Positions 34,820-47,254 are shown, counted from the stretch's first letter. The stretch: 64,000 nt of DNA from Progne subis subis (GCA_022316685.1 JAKJHU010000135.1:338001-402000), one strand, 5' to 3'. Numbers and translations: made by a program. Notes: a model not told the origin generated them from the sequence alone.

Positions 34820-34930
34820 AACATGATTTTTATTCTTCCTTTAATGGCCCGGGCTAATTACTCCCGGTGACCTTTGACCTTCAAGTGCCTTCATTTATGG
34901 TAGCACATTCCTTTCAACAGAAACATATTG
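34820..34930. promoter_or_regulatory. Candidate element with perfect DR1 motif
   Basis: Positions 34,868-34,880 read TGACCTTTGACCT, the exact reverse complement of AGGTCAAAGGTCA. This is a consensus direct repeat with one-base spacing (DR1), the site for HNF4, RXR heterodimers and COUP-TF. The second half-site extends to TGACCTTCA (34,875-34,883), whose complement TGAAGGTCA fits the extended half-site of ERR-type monomeric receptors. A 'gggctaattactccc' homeodomain core lies 15 bases upstream. The flanks are unique DNA. Function is inferred from motifs. Confidence 0.4.
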
Positions 34931-35184
34931 GTTTTTTTTACAGGGTGCTGATGCCTGGCCTGGCAGCCCAAAGCTCAAAATCCAACAGCATCCATGGAAC
35001 AGCCTCATCTGGGAGCCAAAAGCATCATCCAGCTTTCTCCTAAACATTGGGAAAGTTTCACCTGGGCAGAAATACCCAGGTTTCTTTCCATATTAAGGTT
35101 CTGACGCTAATTTGTCGGGGGAAATGGCGAAATTTGGGAAACTGGGAAGGCATGGCAATGGAGCAAAGATTAACTGTGCTGGTA

Positions 35185-35316
35185 CGAAAATCCCTGAAGG
35201 TCCAAGGCCAGCTTGGAGCAACCTGCAATAGTGGAAGGTGTCCCTGCCTATTGCAGGGGGTGGAAAAAAAGAGTTTTAAGGTCCCTTCCAGCCCAAACCA
35301 TTCCATGATTCCCTTG
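35185..35316 (+). mobile_element. CR1 LINE 3' end
   Basis: Sense CR1. 'gaaggtccaaggccagcttg' is followed by 'gagcaacctgcaatagtgga', 'aggtgtccctgcctattgca', 'aggtcccttccagcccaaa' and the tail 'ccattccatgattccc'. It is a truncated non-coding copy. Confidence 0.9.
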
Positions 35317-35499
35317 GTTTAATGCACCAAATTTCTGAGGAGGGCTGGCTGTGTTGGTTCAGTGACATGACACATGCTAATCTCATTTAGTGAGGTATCC
35401 CTGCATTATTTCCACCCTTTATCACACTGTGGGGAAGACTTTTATAACTCATCCCTTCCCCAAAGAATTCTGCTCCCGAGGATTTAAAGTCCAGGCAGG

Positions 35500-35557
35500 A
35501 AAAAAAAAAAAAGAAAGAAAAAAAGGAAAGAAAAAAAAGAAAAAAAAAGAAAAAAAA
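35500..35557. repeat. A-rich AAAAG/AAAAAAG tract
   Basis: A runs of 4-12 are broken by single or double G. It is a low-complexity repeat, T/C-rich on the minus strand. Confidence 0.9.
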
Positions 35558-36140
35558 TCCAGATGATTCCAAAATTAGAATTCACCAAGAATATTCTGCT
35601 GGAAACATCACAAAGGGGTTCAACCAAATACATGGAAGTTAAAAAACAAAAATAAATCCAGAAGGACTGTGTACAAACAAGGAATTCGGGGTGGGCTTAT
35701 GGCTGGGGAAATTGGTTCCGTTGAAAGTTGTTCTTTCTGTCTTAACCTCTCTCTGGTCTTGGACAAATTGCTCAGAATTTGCAACTGGAACTTGCTGAAC
35801 CTTCTGGTCTAAATCAGAAAATCAGAGAAGCCCCATATTATTAACACAAGATTGAAGTCTGTTCAGAAAGATACTTATGGACATATCAAAACTCCCCAGT
35901 AAAGAGGGAGAGTTGAATTGAGGCTCCTGTCCCGGATTTTTTTATGTAAAAACCTCATGTGAGGAGAAGCAGGAACATTAAATCCATGAAAGCTGCTCAA
36001 ATGCTGCTGCAACCACAGCAAAACCCAGCCAGGCAGCTTCTAAGTGGACATGACACCGTGCAAAAAAACCCCCAAAAAACCCAGAATTATTCTTTGTCAA
36101 TCGCTGTTTACCTTAAAACAGCAAAGCAAACCCCAAAAAT

Positions 36141-36233
36141 GTTTTGGTTTTGGTTTTTGTTTGTTTGTTTGTTTTGGGGTTTTTTTTTTTTTTGTTTGTT
36201 TTGTTTTTTGTTTTTGTTTTTGTTTTATTTTTC
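36141..36233. repeat. T/G-rich TTTG/TTTTTG repeat
   Basis: (TTTG)n-like and (TTTTTG)n-like units flank a run of 14 T. Open frames through it are rich in F, C and L and are artefacts. Confidence 0.9.
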
Positions 36234-36399
36234 AGAGACGCCCTCAATTCATCACTGTGGAGAGAAGAGGAGGAGTACCCCAGAAAACGAATGTACTCAT
36301 AGGTGTTTTGCAGTAGTTACATCGTTTTCCTGATAAGCCTTTAAGCTTTGGGGTTATTTTTCTTGGGTCTTTTCGGGTTTTTCCCTCCCTCCCTCAGCC

Positions 36400-36610
36400 T
36401 CCCCTGCGCTAATAGAGCCTCTCAGAGCGAGCCCATTTACTCGCTCCGTTGTCAACGCATCTGGACATCTTGTCAAAACAATATAATTTTACTTTGTAAC
36501 TTTCTGACACTGGTATTTATTGCACCTGTCTCTGCTCATGATTTATGACTTGTCTGGTGAGTATTACTCCACAGCCCCGAGTTTACAATAGCAGATAAGT
36601 GAAGCATTTG
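36400..36610. other. Unique AT-rich block, candidate conserved element
   Basis: The block is non-repetitive and includes 'cgctccgttgtcaacgc', 'ttattgcacctgtctc' (with an E-box-type CACCTG) and 'tgatttatgactt'. The CpGs in an AT-rich context and absence of slippage repeats suggest constraint, but this is only an impression from the single sequence. Confidence 0.22.
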
Positions 36611-37612
36611 AAGTCCCGAATGGGGCTGCAGATTTAGAGATGGAGATTTGTCTCCCCTCCTCCTCTTCCAAAAAAATAGGAAATTAAGATGAGCGTTTTC
36701 GCCCATTTTTCTGGGTGGTAGAAATCAAGATCGTCAGAAGTTCTTTGAAAAGGGGAAAGGGAAGAAAACAAAGAGAATAATGGTGCTGTGTCTGTTAGGT
36801 GTGAAATGATCTTTGCTTTGCCGAGGAAGGGGTTGTTTTCATTAATCAACATCTGATTATCTGGGCAGCATTTTAACTCCCAGGACTGCGTCGGTGCTGA
36901 GGACATCAGCATCATGCAAATGCCAGCATTCAGAAGTATCCATCGGCCTGACATCCTGAATTATTATTTGTAACGTGCTTTTTTGGGATAAAATTCGCTC
37001 CTACTTAACAGTGAAACACTGGTGCCAAATATATAAAATCTAAACTTCACCTGCCTTTGCAACCCCACTGAACAAACTGGGTTTATTCGCTCACAGGTGA
37101 GTGAAGGAGAAGGTGCTGTAGATGTGAGTTCAAATGTTTGATAAGTCACAATTTTTCCTTGTAAATAACCCCATTTTTCTCTTCTCCTTTCCTTTTAGAA
37201 AACACAAATTTGGGGCCTAAATAACTTGACAGTATCCCTAAAATATATGACATTTTTTGCAAGGCATTTATTATTCGATTGCTGTTAAAGCAGGGCAATT
37301 GCCAGATTTTAAAATGAATCTGGGCATCTTCCCTAGTCCAGGTCCTTTTTTCCATTCTGATTCCATTGCAGAAGGAGCACAAAAGCATTGGCACATTTTG
37401 GTTGTTTCCATGGGAGTCATGGAAAACCCAATTCCATCAAACTCTTCCCATTATTCTCATCCAAGCCAAAGCAACCTGTGAAAGTGGGAATGTCAGGGAA
37501 AATTGTTCTGTAAACGCTGTCAGTTGTCAAAATTTCCTCGGATTCAAAGGGTGCTGGCCCAGGGTTTGTTATTCCAAAGCCCTCGGGGGTCTGTATCAGT
37601 GAGAGCCCCTTT

Positions 37613-37742
37613 GATAGGGACTGGGGGGAAATCAGAAACTTTAAACTCTGGAGGGAAATCCCCTTGGGATTTCTCCCAGTGGGATTCCCTGCACTGATCG
37701 TCTGATAGGAACTGGGTGGAAATCAGGAGCTTTAAGCTCTGG
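37613..37742. repeat. 39-bp direct repeat pair, 91 bp apart
   Basis: Copies at 37,613-37,651 and 37,704-37,742 both run from 'gatagg' through 'aaatcag' to 'ctttaa' and 'ctctgg', with about six differences. It is probably a small ancient duplication. The intervening DNA has two near-palindromic 'gggattt/aaatccc' words. Confidence 0.65.
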
Positions 37743-37819
37743 GCAGCTTTAGAAGCAAAGCCCAGGATTTATTTTTCCAAGCATTTTCCATTGTTCAAGT
37801 TAGAAATTAAACAGAAAAT

Positions 37820-37844
37820 CCCCCCCCCCCCTTTTTTTTTTTTT
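37820..37844. repeat. Compound C12-T13 homopolymer
   Basis: Twelve C are followed directly by thirteen T. A direct C-to-T homopolymer junction is prone to slippage on both sides. Confidence 0.93.
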
Positions 37845-38260
37845 CCCAGGATTCATGGCAGACGCTGTTCTGTAACTCCTGCCTGCTGGAATATCATGGA
37901 AAAGAGAGAAAATCCTCGCTGGCCAAGGCTGGGACTTCCCAAAGCAAAGCTCCCCGGATCCGTGGCAGCCCAGGCTGCCTCTCCTGCCCCAAACCTCGCA
38001 CATTCCCGACTCCTTTGATGGATTGCCAAGGAAAACACCGGGCAGGATCAACTGTGCTGTTGCCATGGCGATGGAGCACGCGGGGCAGTGGGAGCAGAGA
38101 TTTCCATCAACAGGACTTGAACAAAAGCCTTGATTCAGTGGCCAGCCCAGGGCTTGGGTGCTCCTGGGCTTTAGCCCGAGCTCAAAAATGGGGAATTCTC
38201 TCCTGAGCTGGCTGAAAAATTCCAAATCTGATTCCTTCAGGGAAGAAGGCACAGCCCTGA

Positions 38261-38274
38261 CATATATATACATA

Positions 38275-38306
<32 letters not shown>
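38261..38306. repeat. (TA)n followed by T16
   Basis: An alternating TA stretch with one C interruption (38,261-38,290) runs directly into a run of 16 T. It is a typical dinucleotide microsatellite. Confidence 0.93.
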
Positions 38307-38774
38307 ACTGGTCCAAGAGTGACTTTTTAATTCTTCCTCGCCCTTTAAAATGGGAAATACCAAGGCTGTCTCGAAGAGGCAGCTGTAATTTTTAGCTAAT
38401 TTGGAGATATTATAGATTATGAATTCCTGAATTCATATAGATTCCTATAGATGTTCGTTATAGATTCCTGAATGCAGGATCGGGGATCCCTTTGGCTCCT
38501 CCCCTCACCAAAATTGCTGCTTTAAAACACAACAAAAAATCCCTTACATGCGCTGACGTTTGCCCTCTCAGAGCACAGAATGTCTGTACATAAAGCTGAT
38601 TAAATTTATCGTTGTTACATGTCAAATGGTGTATTTTATCATCCGAGGGTCTTCTTTGTGCTTGAAAGACTTGAAATACAGATTTTGACAGAGAAAATAG
38701 AAAGGGGAGAGATTTCCAAAATCTCATTCCAGCTGTTGCACACAGAGTTGTGCATTCGTTTCTATTTGAATTTT

Positions 38775-38826
38775 CAGCAATTTGACTCAGTCTTCGAGGT
38801 CATTTCCAACTAAATGATTCAATGAT
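38775..38826 (+). mobile_element. CR1 LINE 3' end, ~50 bp
   Basis: The short sense CR1 end reads 'cttcgaggtcatttccaact' followed by 'aaatgattcaatgatttct', matching the typical avian CR1 terminus. It is very short and decayed. Confidence 0.7.
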
Positions 38827-41073
38827 TTCTGAGTCAACCCCTTCCAAAACACTTCCAGATTTTTTTTTTTTCCCACTCACAATCACCATTTTGTGGGACA
38901 ATTTATTGTGTTTGGGCTGATGTGAAGCTGTCCTTGCAAGTCAGAAGTGACTGCTTCAGGCTGAAAAGCTGAACTTTGGGGTTTTATGGCTGAATTTTCC
39001 TTTCAAGTGATGTGCACAGGACTACTGCATTTAGAAAGAAAAACTAACATTTGATTATCTTGTGAAGCCCTGAAGGCAGGGTGAAAATGATGTAAAAATA
39101 AGAAACTTCCAGATTGTTTACAGATTTCCATCCAACTAGAAATACATTTTCAGTCACTTAGAGCAATTAAATTACATATCCTCATAAACAAGCAGGAATT
39201 AAGTGAAATTTTATACAAAGTTTAAATGGAACTCAGATCTCTTCAAGCCTGTCCTGGGAGACTTGGTGGAACACCACCCACTAATGGTTCTTTATGTTCT
39301 GAAAGTTAAAAAGTTCTCTTCCAGAAGACACAAAGAAGTTGGGTTTCTGTTTAATTGCAGCAATGATGAGACAAAAATACTGAATTTTTGCTCATTGATG
39401 TTTGACCAAGCCCAGGTGGTGACGGGAGACACCATCCCCTGACCTTCAGGAAGGAAGAACAGCTGGAATAAACACATTCCCAACAGGTCCAGGTGGTAAC
39501 AACCAACAGTTGGAAAGGGACAGAAAACTGCAGCCTCCAGTCCTTAAGAGAGGCTGAGCTGTTCCATGGACGAGTTCATTCCAAGATTCTGCACCTAGGT
39601 CCTTAATCCTTCCTTGAAACAAATGCCAGTGGATATTGATAAAACCCCTGGCAGATAAGCTTTGCTCCAGCTCTCCCTGTGTTATCGCTGGGATGGGGAA
39701 AGAATTCCAACCCGGAATGCTCACGGCCTTCAAAACAGAGGGAATTTTGCTGTAATCCTCAGCAGGGCTGGACTTGATCCAGCGTGCGAGGCCTGGTGGA
39801 GCTTTCACTGGAATGAAGGCAGAGCTTCCAGGCCCCCATCTGGAACTGGCTCCTGGACACATCTGGCTGCTCTGAAACCCCTCTCCAGGCTGGCCAGTCC
39901 AACCCAGCTGTTCGGAGGGCCTGGGAGCTCAGGATGGGATCGGGGAGGGAGAACATCAGGCAAGTCCAAGGCATTTTGGGTCTGGTCTCTTGATGAGCTG
40001 GCTCTCGGCAGGATTCTGGCTCCATTCTCGCCCTCTTCCAGGTAGGATAAATTACGCAAGCCCACAGCCCTTCCATTTCTTCTGGAGATAATGAGCACAG
40101 GTCAATTCTTTCCATAAAAACCGGGGGAAAATCACATTGCTGCTCGTGCTTTACCAACCCAACCCTTGGGTTGCCAAGCCCGTGACATCACCACTGGCAA
40201 CATCCAAGGCTCCAGATTAGAAGTAGCCCAATGACATCACCCTGCCCGTGTCTATCTAACAGATGGTTTCTGTATATTGTGTAATTTTAGATCATTATTC
40301 ATGCTTTGGGCCGGTATAATTCAGGAAGTGCAAAAATTGCCAAGAAAAATTGACCTGGAACTAGTTCAAAGCGGCTCAATAATTTTATTGATTAGACTCC
40401 TTAGCTTTCATTTTGCAGCAGAGCCATCATGAATCATCGATACACAACAATATCTGAATCACTTCTCCTCGAGCTGAGCTAAGTGCTCCAAAACAAGGTA
40501 AGCTTTGAAGGCCTTCGAGCTGTTGGAAAACAAGATAGCCCAGATGATTTGCTGGCCAGCCCTGAAAAGGGGCCAGGAGCTATTTACTGAGGCGAGTGGT
40601 TTGTTTGAACTGGAGTTTTATTTATTTTCATATTTTACTTGTTGACTTCATCTCCGCCTTCAGCTCAAAGGCTCGGCAGGGACATGTTTGAACCAACGGG
40701 AACGCGGGCCAGGAAGAGCCTTCAGAGAAGCCTCAGCAGGCACAGCCCCAGCACTGAGATAAAGCCCCAAATCCTGGTGGAGGAAAGGGGGAAAACAATA
40801 GAAAGAAGGGGGTAAAAAATTCTGGGGAGGCTTTTTTATTCCAGAGGTTTACAGGGAAGGGCAGCTGTGCGGAAATCTCCGCACAAGGAATCCGTGGAGG
40901 GCAGCGGCAGGGAAGCTCTGCGTGGTCGGGCTTGGATAAACACATCTGCTAGAGGCTCCTGAGCACTCCTGGATACCTTTGGGATGTGCCATGGGGGAAA
41001 GGTTCTGTTGTGATCCACCCCAAAATCAGCTCGAAACAGGGATTTGAGAAGATCTTGGAAATTGGGCTTTTTT

Positions 41074-41115
41074 CTTAAGAGAAAACTTCAGAAAAAAGAA
41101 CAGTTTTCTCTTAAG
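41074..41115. other. Perfect 14-bp stem hairpin
   Basis: 'cttaagagaaaact' (41,074-41,087) is the exact reverse complement of 'agttttctcttaag' (41,102-41,115), with a 14-base A-rich loop. The stem is perfect. It could fold in RNA or extrude as a cruciform. The outer flanks do not pair further. Confidence 0.8.
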
Positions 41116-42147
41116 TTACTCGACTGACAACTCCAGGCATCTTCTGCCTCCAAAACATGTCCTGAGGGTGTCTCTGGGGATACTGGAGCAGCTCCCCTGT
41201 GGTGAATCCCTAAATGCCTTTAGGAATGTCCCGAACCCATATTACCAGTGTTAAACAGGACTAAAGCAGAACACGAGGATTTTGGATGGGAAGAGAGATC
41301 GGGTCTGGATCAGGGGAGGAACTGGGAGCAGCTCAGCCCTTTCCTGGTTATTAGAGCACAACCAGATCCTGAACGAATCTCAGAGGAATCTGAAGGAAAT
41401 ATCCCAGTCTTGGCAGTGATTTCCTGTCGTGGATGTGCTGATCCCAATTAACTGGGTCTGGGAAAGCATCCTGGGAAGGAACACTTGGAATTTACAGGAG
41501 CCAAAGGAGTCGGAACCTGGTCCTGCAGCCTGCAGATCCACCCGTGCACTGTCCCATGGTTTGGCCCAGCAGAAGAAAAGCAGTTTTGGAGCCTCCTCTT
41601 TCAGAAAAAAGGCAAAATCAGAGACTTTCTGAGCCAGGGCTTTCCCAGTTCCTCTGGGATCTGGCTTGGTTCTCTGGCACAGCTTGCACTGAGTGTCCTG
41701 GTGGCTATGGAGATGCCAGCCGGGGCTTGGAGAAAAGTGGGAACCCAAACAATTGAAATAAAAAGGTCTGACTTCAGTTCTTAGACCTTATTCCCCCTCA
41801 TAAGCAACACTTGAATAATGCTCCTTCACAAGTGTGCAGTCTTTTGGAAAGGGAAAAAAGATGCAGCAAATGCCAGGTTTGTAATTTAGCTCCCTGGAAT
41901 TTTCCTCTCCATTGAAGAGGATAAACCATTGGGTTGTAAACAAGGTACCTTAACTGGCCCGGTTTCAAGATAAAATATTCAAACTCCTTGCTGGTAGCAA
42001 GCTCCTCTGTGAATTGGAGGTATTTTTGCTTTAGATTTTTGGGAACACCAGGAAAACCTTCGTCTGAACAAAAATCTTTTACCTGCCCAATAACTGCACT
42101 TTTCATGCCCCCTGATCTCATTTCTTCATTTACTTGATGTCCTCTTA

Positions 42148-42189
42148 CTGAAATATTGAAATTTCTGCTTGGAATTTGAAATATTTCAG
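42148..42189. other. Hairpin, 15 of 18 bp paired
   Basis: 'ctgaaatatt' at 42,148-42,157 pairs with 'aatatttcag' at 42,180-42,189, and the inner part is partly paired, giving 15 of 18 pairs around a 6-base loop. It is AT-rich and 45 bp upstream of a CR1 end. Confidence 0.6.
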
Positions 42190-42233
42190 GAAGATATCCT
42201 CTTTTAATTAAAACCTTAATGGGGAAAAGAAGT

Positions 42234-42290
42234 CTGGCCTTGCCTTTCTAGTCAGAGAGGGCTTTTCCAACCTGAAGGATTCTATAATTC
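42234..42290 (+). mobile_element. CR1 LINE 3' end, short
   Basis: The sense CR1 end has 'agagggcttttccaacctg' followed by 'aaggattctataattct', the avian CR1 terminal motif with one tail unit. Only the last 50-60 bp are recognisable. Confidence 0.75.
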
Positions 42291-45200
42291 TAGCAGCTCT
42301 CTTATTCCTTCATTTTATGCTGGTTTTAAAACACAGAAGCCCATTTGTAGACAATATTAAGTTTATAAGCTCAAACTTATTCTCCCGGCGATTTTATTAT
42401 CCAAATCTTTGTGGAGATTAATCATAATAGCCATAAATGTGTCCTGAGAAAATATCCCCTCTTATCCTGTCTCCAACAGGAGAAATAATGGAAAGATTCT
42501 CTAAAATCAAAACTTTTATTAAGAATTCATATTTGTTACTGAGAAAATTTTTTAGTCTTCTGGTTAGTCTGGTTATCTGGTTATTTATTTTCTATTACTT
42601 TTTGCCAGCTGTTCCCCAGTAAGAAAACTCCTTTTCTCCTTCCTGATTTCAACAGCTGAACAAGAAATCTGTGACGATCACGCTGTAATTCTGTTTTCTT
42701 TCAAAGCTCGTGCGTTAAGTACTTTCCCTCGAGCACTTCCCGGCTGGATCACATCCCTGTCTGAACATCCCACTTCAGGAAGGGGGGAAAAAGCCTGCTG
42801 ACATTTCCCTTATCAGTTTTGAGAGGATTTTTGCAGTATTTAACCCAGCGCAGGGAGGAGACAGCCTGGATTTGGAGGAGGACGGCCGCAGATAAGGAGC
42901 TTCCCTTGGCTCTCCTTGCCAAACCTCAGAACACGCTGAGGATTACTCGCTGTATTTAACGCTCTCTCTTCATTTTCCTGCCCTTAAAGGAGAAAACCGT
43001 GCTTGAAAAAACACGGGTGGTGGTGTTGTAGATGCTCTGTACATCCCTGAATTTGCTGTTCCTAAGGAATCTGGGGAGGCTTTGGCCAGCTGGAAGAGGG
43101 AAGATGCTGTTGCCCGGTTCTCCAGCAGTGACCCCTGCACTGGAGAAGAGATGGATTGGCTGGAGCCAGAGGGAACCCTTTGTCTCCCAAATCCCTGGGC
43201 GTAAGTTGGTTTTTCCTGCCAGCCTGCGACTGATTGAGTCACCACAGGTCAGCGATGGCTGTGGATAAATATTTCCTTGGAAGACGTCAGCCTTTGGAAA
43301 ACAGCACGATAAATCCCAGCCCTTTTTGGGCTCAGTCAAATCAAGCAGGACCTCCCCAGGCACAGCTGGGGTGACAGGAGGGTTTGTGGCACCCAAACTG
43401 ACCCCAAAACTTGGAGACAAAAGCAGAATATATCTGATTCATTGTCAAATGTTCATCCCCCGAGGCATTTGGAATTCTGGTTTATTTTTCCCCCTGGGAT
43501 TTCCCTGTCTTCACAAACTGCTCCTCAATGCCTGAAACGTTCCAGATTCACCTTCACCTTTTCAGGAGGGTCAAGGTGGAGACCACCAACTTTGTACCTG
43601 GATTAATGCGGGGAAGCAAAGATGGTCTCCAAGCCTTGGCAATGACCTGTACCATCATCCTCATGCCCAATTAAATCCTAATTAAAAGAATTCCCAGTAA
43701 AAATCCTACTGATTCTACTAAAAATTTCCAATCACCAGGGAAATGCAGAATCAATGCAGAATCTATTAATTTTGACTGAGGGAAATATTCTTGTGGAGGG
43801 GAGTTGCCTTTCATAGCTGGGCAGGAAGAAGCTTTGGAAGATGATTCTCCCTTTAATTCCTCTAATTAACCCCAATATTCACTATCAAGCCTGCTTATAG
43901 AGTGAAAAATAAGATGAAATGTTGTTTCTCTAGACCTATTTATTTTGCTGGTTAATGGATTAAAATAGTTGCCAGCTGTGCAAAGTTCTCATTATGTTCA
44001 TTACTCATAATGCTCCTCACAATGAGATGATTAATTCCGCACACTTGCAAGCCCTTCAGTGAATGCTGTTGATTAAGCAATTATGTTAATCCACTTGTGT
44101 TTGTTTTCTCACTGCTCTGGCGATGGTTGGGCCCAATTTCTTTGCTGAATTATTCCATGAAGGCTCTCAAAGCTTTGCTATAATTTGCAAAGGCCAAATC
44201 CACCCTCCACAAATGATGTGGAGGTGAAAACTGCAGATTATTTGTCTCTGGTTCAGTTTGGGTCACTAAGAAAAGTGCAGGACTTCTTGATTCCTTCTGG
44301 TTTTGGCCTGGACAGGAATAACATCGTTTTTCTATCTGCTTTAACTCTTGAGAAATTCAGGCCTGATGGAAATGTGTCTTTCTATTTTAATTGTGTTTTC
44401 TTTTACTGATATTCAGCAGCTGATTTGATCTTTTATTTTCGTGATTGGTAACAAAATGGGTTTTGGAAGTGTCAAATAGATGGATATTCAAATTTTGTGC
44501 CTCAGAGTCAAAAACCTGACATTTGCAGAACAAACCACAGCAGCTCAACATGAGAAGTGGAAAATTATTCCCCTGATTTTAGATTTAATCACGAGTTTGA
44601 TATAAAGCAGCAGCTGATGAGACAAGGGGAGGACATTCTCCTGCTTTTAGGTGAAATATTTTCATCAGTAGCAAAACCAGGGGAATCCTGTGGTGGGAGA
44701 AACACGAAGTGAATTTTGAGAGTCTTTGCTGGACGGGGCAGTGGCTCTCTGAGTATATTTGTGCTTTACCTGCAGAATAAATTTCCAAGGGGCCAGAAAT
44801 ATTTGCAGGAAGCCAAAAACCTCCTGCCCAACCCTCCCAGCTCCCTGGGTGTCCGAGGAAGCAGCAGCATCGTTTGGAATCCTTGTTTATGGTTCCGCCA
44901 TCGCGGTGGAACGGGAAGGGAAAAGGGGAGGAAAGACGGATCCCAGTCCCACCCCAACAGACTAAACACAACCCCAGTGCCCAGTCCTTGCCAAAACTCA
45001 GGAATAAAGCGCATGGAAAACACCAACAAGTCCAGCAGTGCGGCCAAACCCAAAGTGCAAGATGTTAACAAAGCTGAAGCTGCACTAAAGTTGCTGTCCC
45101 AAGAGATCTCTGATGAATTTTGGGTTTCTTTTTAATCAAAAATATGATAAAGCCGCTTATAAATACAAAGAAGTGATGTTTAATGATATCCTCCCAAAGG

Positions 45201-45594
45201 CTGCCAACTTTTACCATTTTTCACAGAGTCCCAGAATATTCTGAGCTGATCAGAGTTTTTATCCTTGCCCTGGACAGATTTTTATCCTCAACTTCTGTGT
45301 TTAAAGTGCTCATTCACAACAACCTCCCGGATATTCTCTGAGCTTGGACCATCCCTGACCACAGTTCTTATTTTGGGGGATCCATTTTGGGAGCAACAGC
45401 TCATAAAAGACCCCAGGTAAAGCTCGGCTCTCTGCAGCCCTGCTCAATATTTTATATATCGGTCACTGCGCCGCGCTGACGGCTCGCCTGCAATGTGGCC
45501 TCTGTCTTTTTTATGATGTACATTCCTGGTGAGTGTTGGGCAGATTGATCCCATTCTGGGCTCCAGATTGGAAAACAGATGTGTGTGTGGGGGG

Positions 45595-45623
45595 AAAAAA
45601 AAAAAATTCTGCAGGAAAAAGGT

Positions 45624-45675
<52 letters not shown>
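45595..45675. repeat. Poly-A runs (A)12 and (A)50
   Basis: A12 at 45,595-45,606 and a 50-base uninterrupted A run at 45,626-45,675, separated by 19 bases. The A50 is the longest homopolymer in the window. A retrogene tail is possible, but the sequence upstream is not recognisable as a gene copy. Confidence 0.95.
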
Positions 45676-45678
<3 letters not shown>

Positions 45679-46120
45679 AGAGACCCTGAGAAAGAGCTTT
45701 GGAGAGGGACCTGCTTAGGATTGTCAGAAATGGCTGAAACACCACAAAAACATCACTGAAATTCCTCACAAAAGGACACCAGCAGATGCTGAATGAGCCC
45801 AAATCCAGGAGTGAAAAATCAGGGACATGAATAAATTTTTAAGGAAGCAGAAAGTTCTCAAGGCCTCGTTGCCTCCAAGTCAAGAGCAGCTGTTTCAGCT
45901 AAATAGAGATTATTTCTCTCGGTAAGAGGTTACAGAGTGGATTCTAATCTTCTTGATGTCAAACTGCACAACCAAGCATCACCTTCTAGGCTCAAATCTC
46001 TCTAAAAACACATCTAAATTGATCTTATATTCATCTATCAGGAAAATGACACTGACTAGGTGGTTTCAGTAGAAGGAGCAGTCTTTCCATATGACTGCAT
46101 CGAGAAGAAGAAATTTCTTC

Positions 46121-46137
46121 TTTTTTTTTTTTTTTTT
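46121..46137. repeat. Poly-T run (T)17
   Basis: Uninterrupted 17-T run. Simple repeat. Confidence 0.9.
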
Positions 46138-46588
46138 CCGTACATATTCCTGTTGGAAATTAAAAAGAATAAATTCCAATAAAGCCTAAAGGATGGTTGG
46201 CAGCCACAGGAAAGTCTGTAGCTTTGCTCTTGCAATTCCTCCCGAAGATGGCATTTTCTGGCCTTTCCCAGTGGCATCCCAACTCAGAGGTAAAGCACAG
46301 ACCAGAATCACTTCCCTGGCATCCAATGTCTTGATGTCCTTTGTCTTTCCCCCCTCTCCATGGGATGAGAATCCTGGATTTGGGATTTCATTGGGTTTTT
46401 CACAACTGCTTCAGGGAACTGAAGGCACCCAGTGCTTTACAAGGCAGTTAAGCACAGTGTGGAATTTGCCCTTAATATTCATCCACACATTACATGAATT
46501 CCCATATTTGAGCTTAATCCCGGATTTTAAAGCCAGACTCATTTCAATTCACTCATGTCTTAAACTCAAAGCCCATTTCCACGTTCTC

Positions 46589-46611
46589 TTTTTTTTTTGG
46601 GGGGGGGGGGG
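46589..46611. repeat. Compound T10-G13 homopolymer
   Basis: Ten T are followed directly by thirteen G. Together with the C16 at 28.39 kb and C12 at 37.82 kb this makes three long G/C mononucleotide runs in the window. Confidence 0.93.
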
Positions 46612-46843
46612 AAGGCCGAGTTGAATCTCTTAGAAGGGACGAAAAGAGCTCAGAATTCCCTTATTTTCCTCTCAAAAACCGGCACTGAAATTCTGGGGGC
46701 AGCTGTTCCTGCGAGCCCAAGCTGCCACCAAGTTCAAGGAGGAGGAGGAGATTGCTGTAATGTAACTGAAGACATCCTGGAAATCCCTGCGGGCACCCCA
46801 AGGTGTTGAAGGGGGGTCAGGGAGCACGGGAGACATGAAAAGG

Positions 46844-46897
46844 GTTTTTTTTTTTCCTTTTTTTTTCTTTTTTTTCCTTTTTTTTTTTTTTTTTTTT
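46844..46897. repeat. T-rich tract with C interruptions
   Basis: T runs of 8-17 are separated by C or CC, in a 54-bp polypyrimidine tract. Confidence 0.92.
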
Positions 46898-47184
46898 AAA
46901 TTTGCAGCTGGTTCCTTTCTCCTATCGACTGTACAAAGGCAGAAGGGAGGGAGCGGGGCTGGGGTTTGAAAGGGCCACGCTTTCCATCCATGTTCAGGAA
47001 ACCGGGGAGACAAAAGGCACCCAGCAGCAGCCACACGGCGAGAGGGCTTCGGAAAACAGCCGCCTTCCTCTGCTGCTTCCTCAGGAGCCCAGGATCCATC
47101 TCCCCGTTTGTTTTTCCAAGGAAATAATTAAAGATGTGGATAAAAGCCCCCCCAAAAAAGACAAAACAAGAGACTGACCCTTCC

Positions 47185-47254
47185 TTTTTTTTTTTTTTCC
47201 CCCTTTGTTTTTTAACCCTCTTTTTTTTTTTTTAATTTTTATTTTTATTTTTAA
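47185..47254. repeat. T-rich / TTTTTA tract
   Basis: T14, then 'ccccctttgttttttaaccc', then T13 and 'atttttattttt'. It is a low-complexity tract. Confidence 0.88.

Larger units (their letters stand above)
35558..38260. other. Mostly unique non-coding DNA
   Basis: No gene is recognised. The tract includes a T/G-rich run, a compound C/T run and the short direct repeat listed separately. 36,400-36,610 is a unique AT-rich block with isolated CpGs. AT-rich sequence at 36,960-37,260 shows no structure that I can name. Confidence 0.6.
38307..45594. other. Mostly unique non-coding DNA
   Basis: No gene is recognised over 7 kb apart from two short CR1 ends and hairpins listed separately. Blocks at 40,262-40,500 and 43,900-44,110 are AT-rich unique sequences with TAATTA and ATTGATTA cores. 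The open frame near 44,716-45,135 has no recognisable domain. Confidence 0.6.

Noticed and set aside
45626..45675. A50 run considered as the tail of a processed retrogene
   Set aside because: The upstream sequence is not recognisable as any gene and no target-site duplication is visible.
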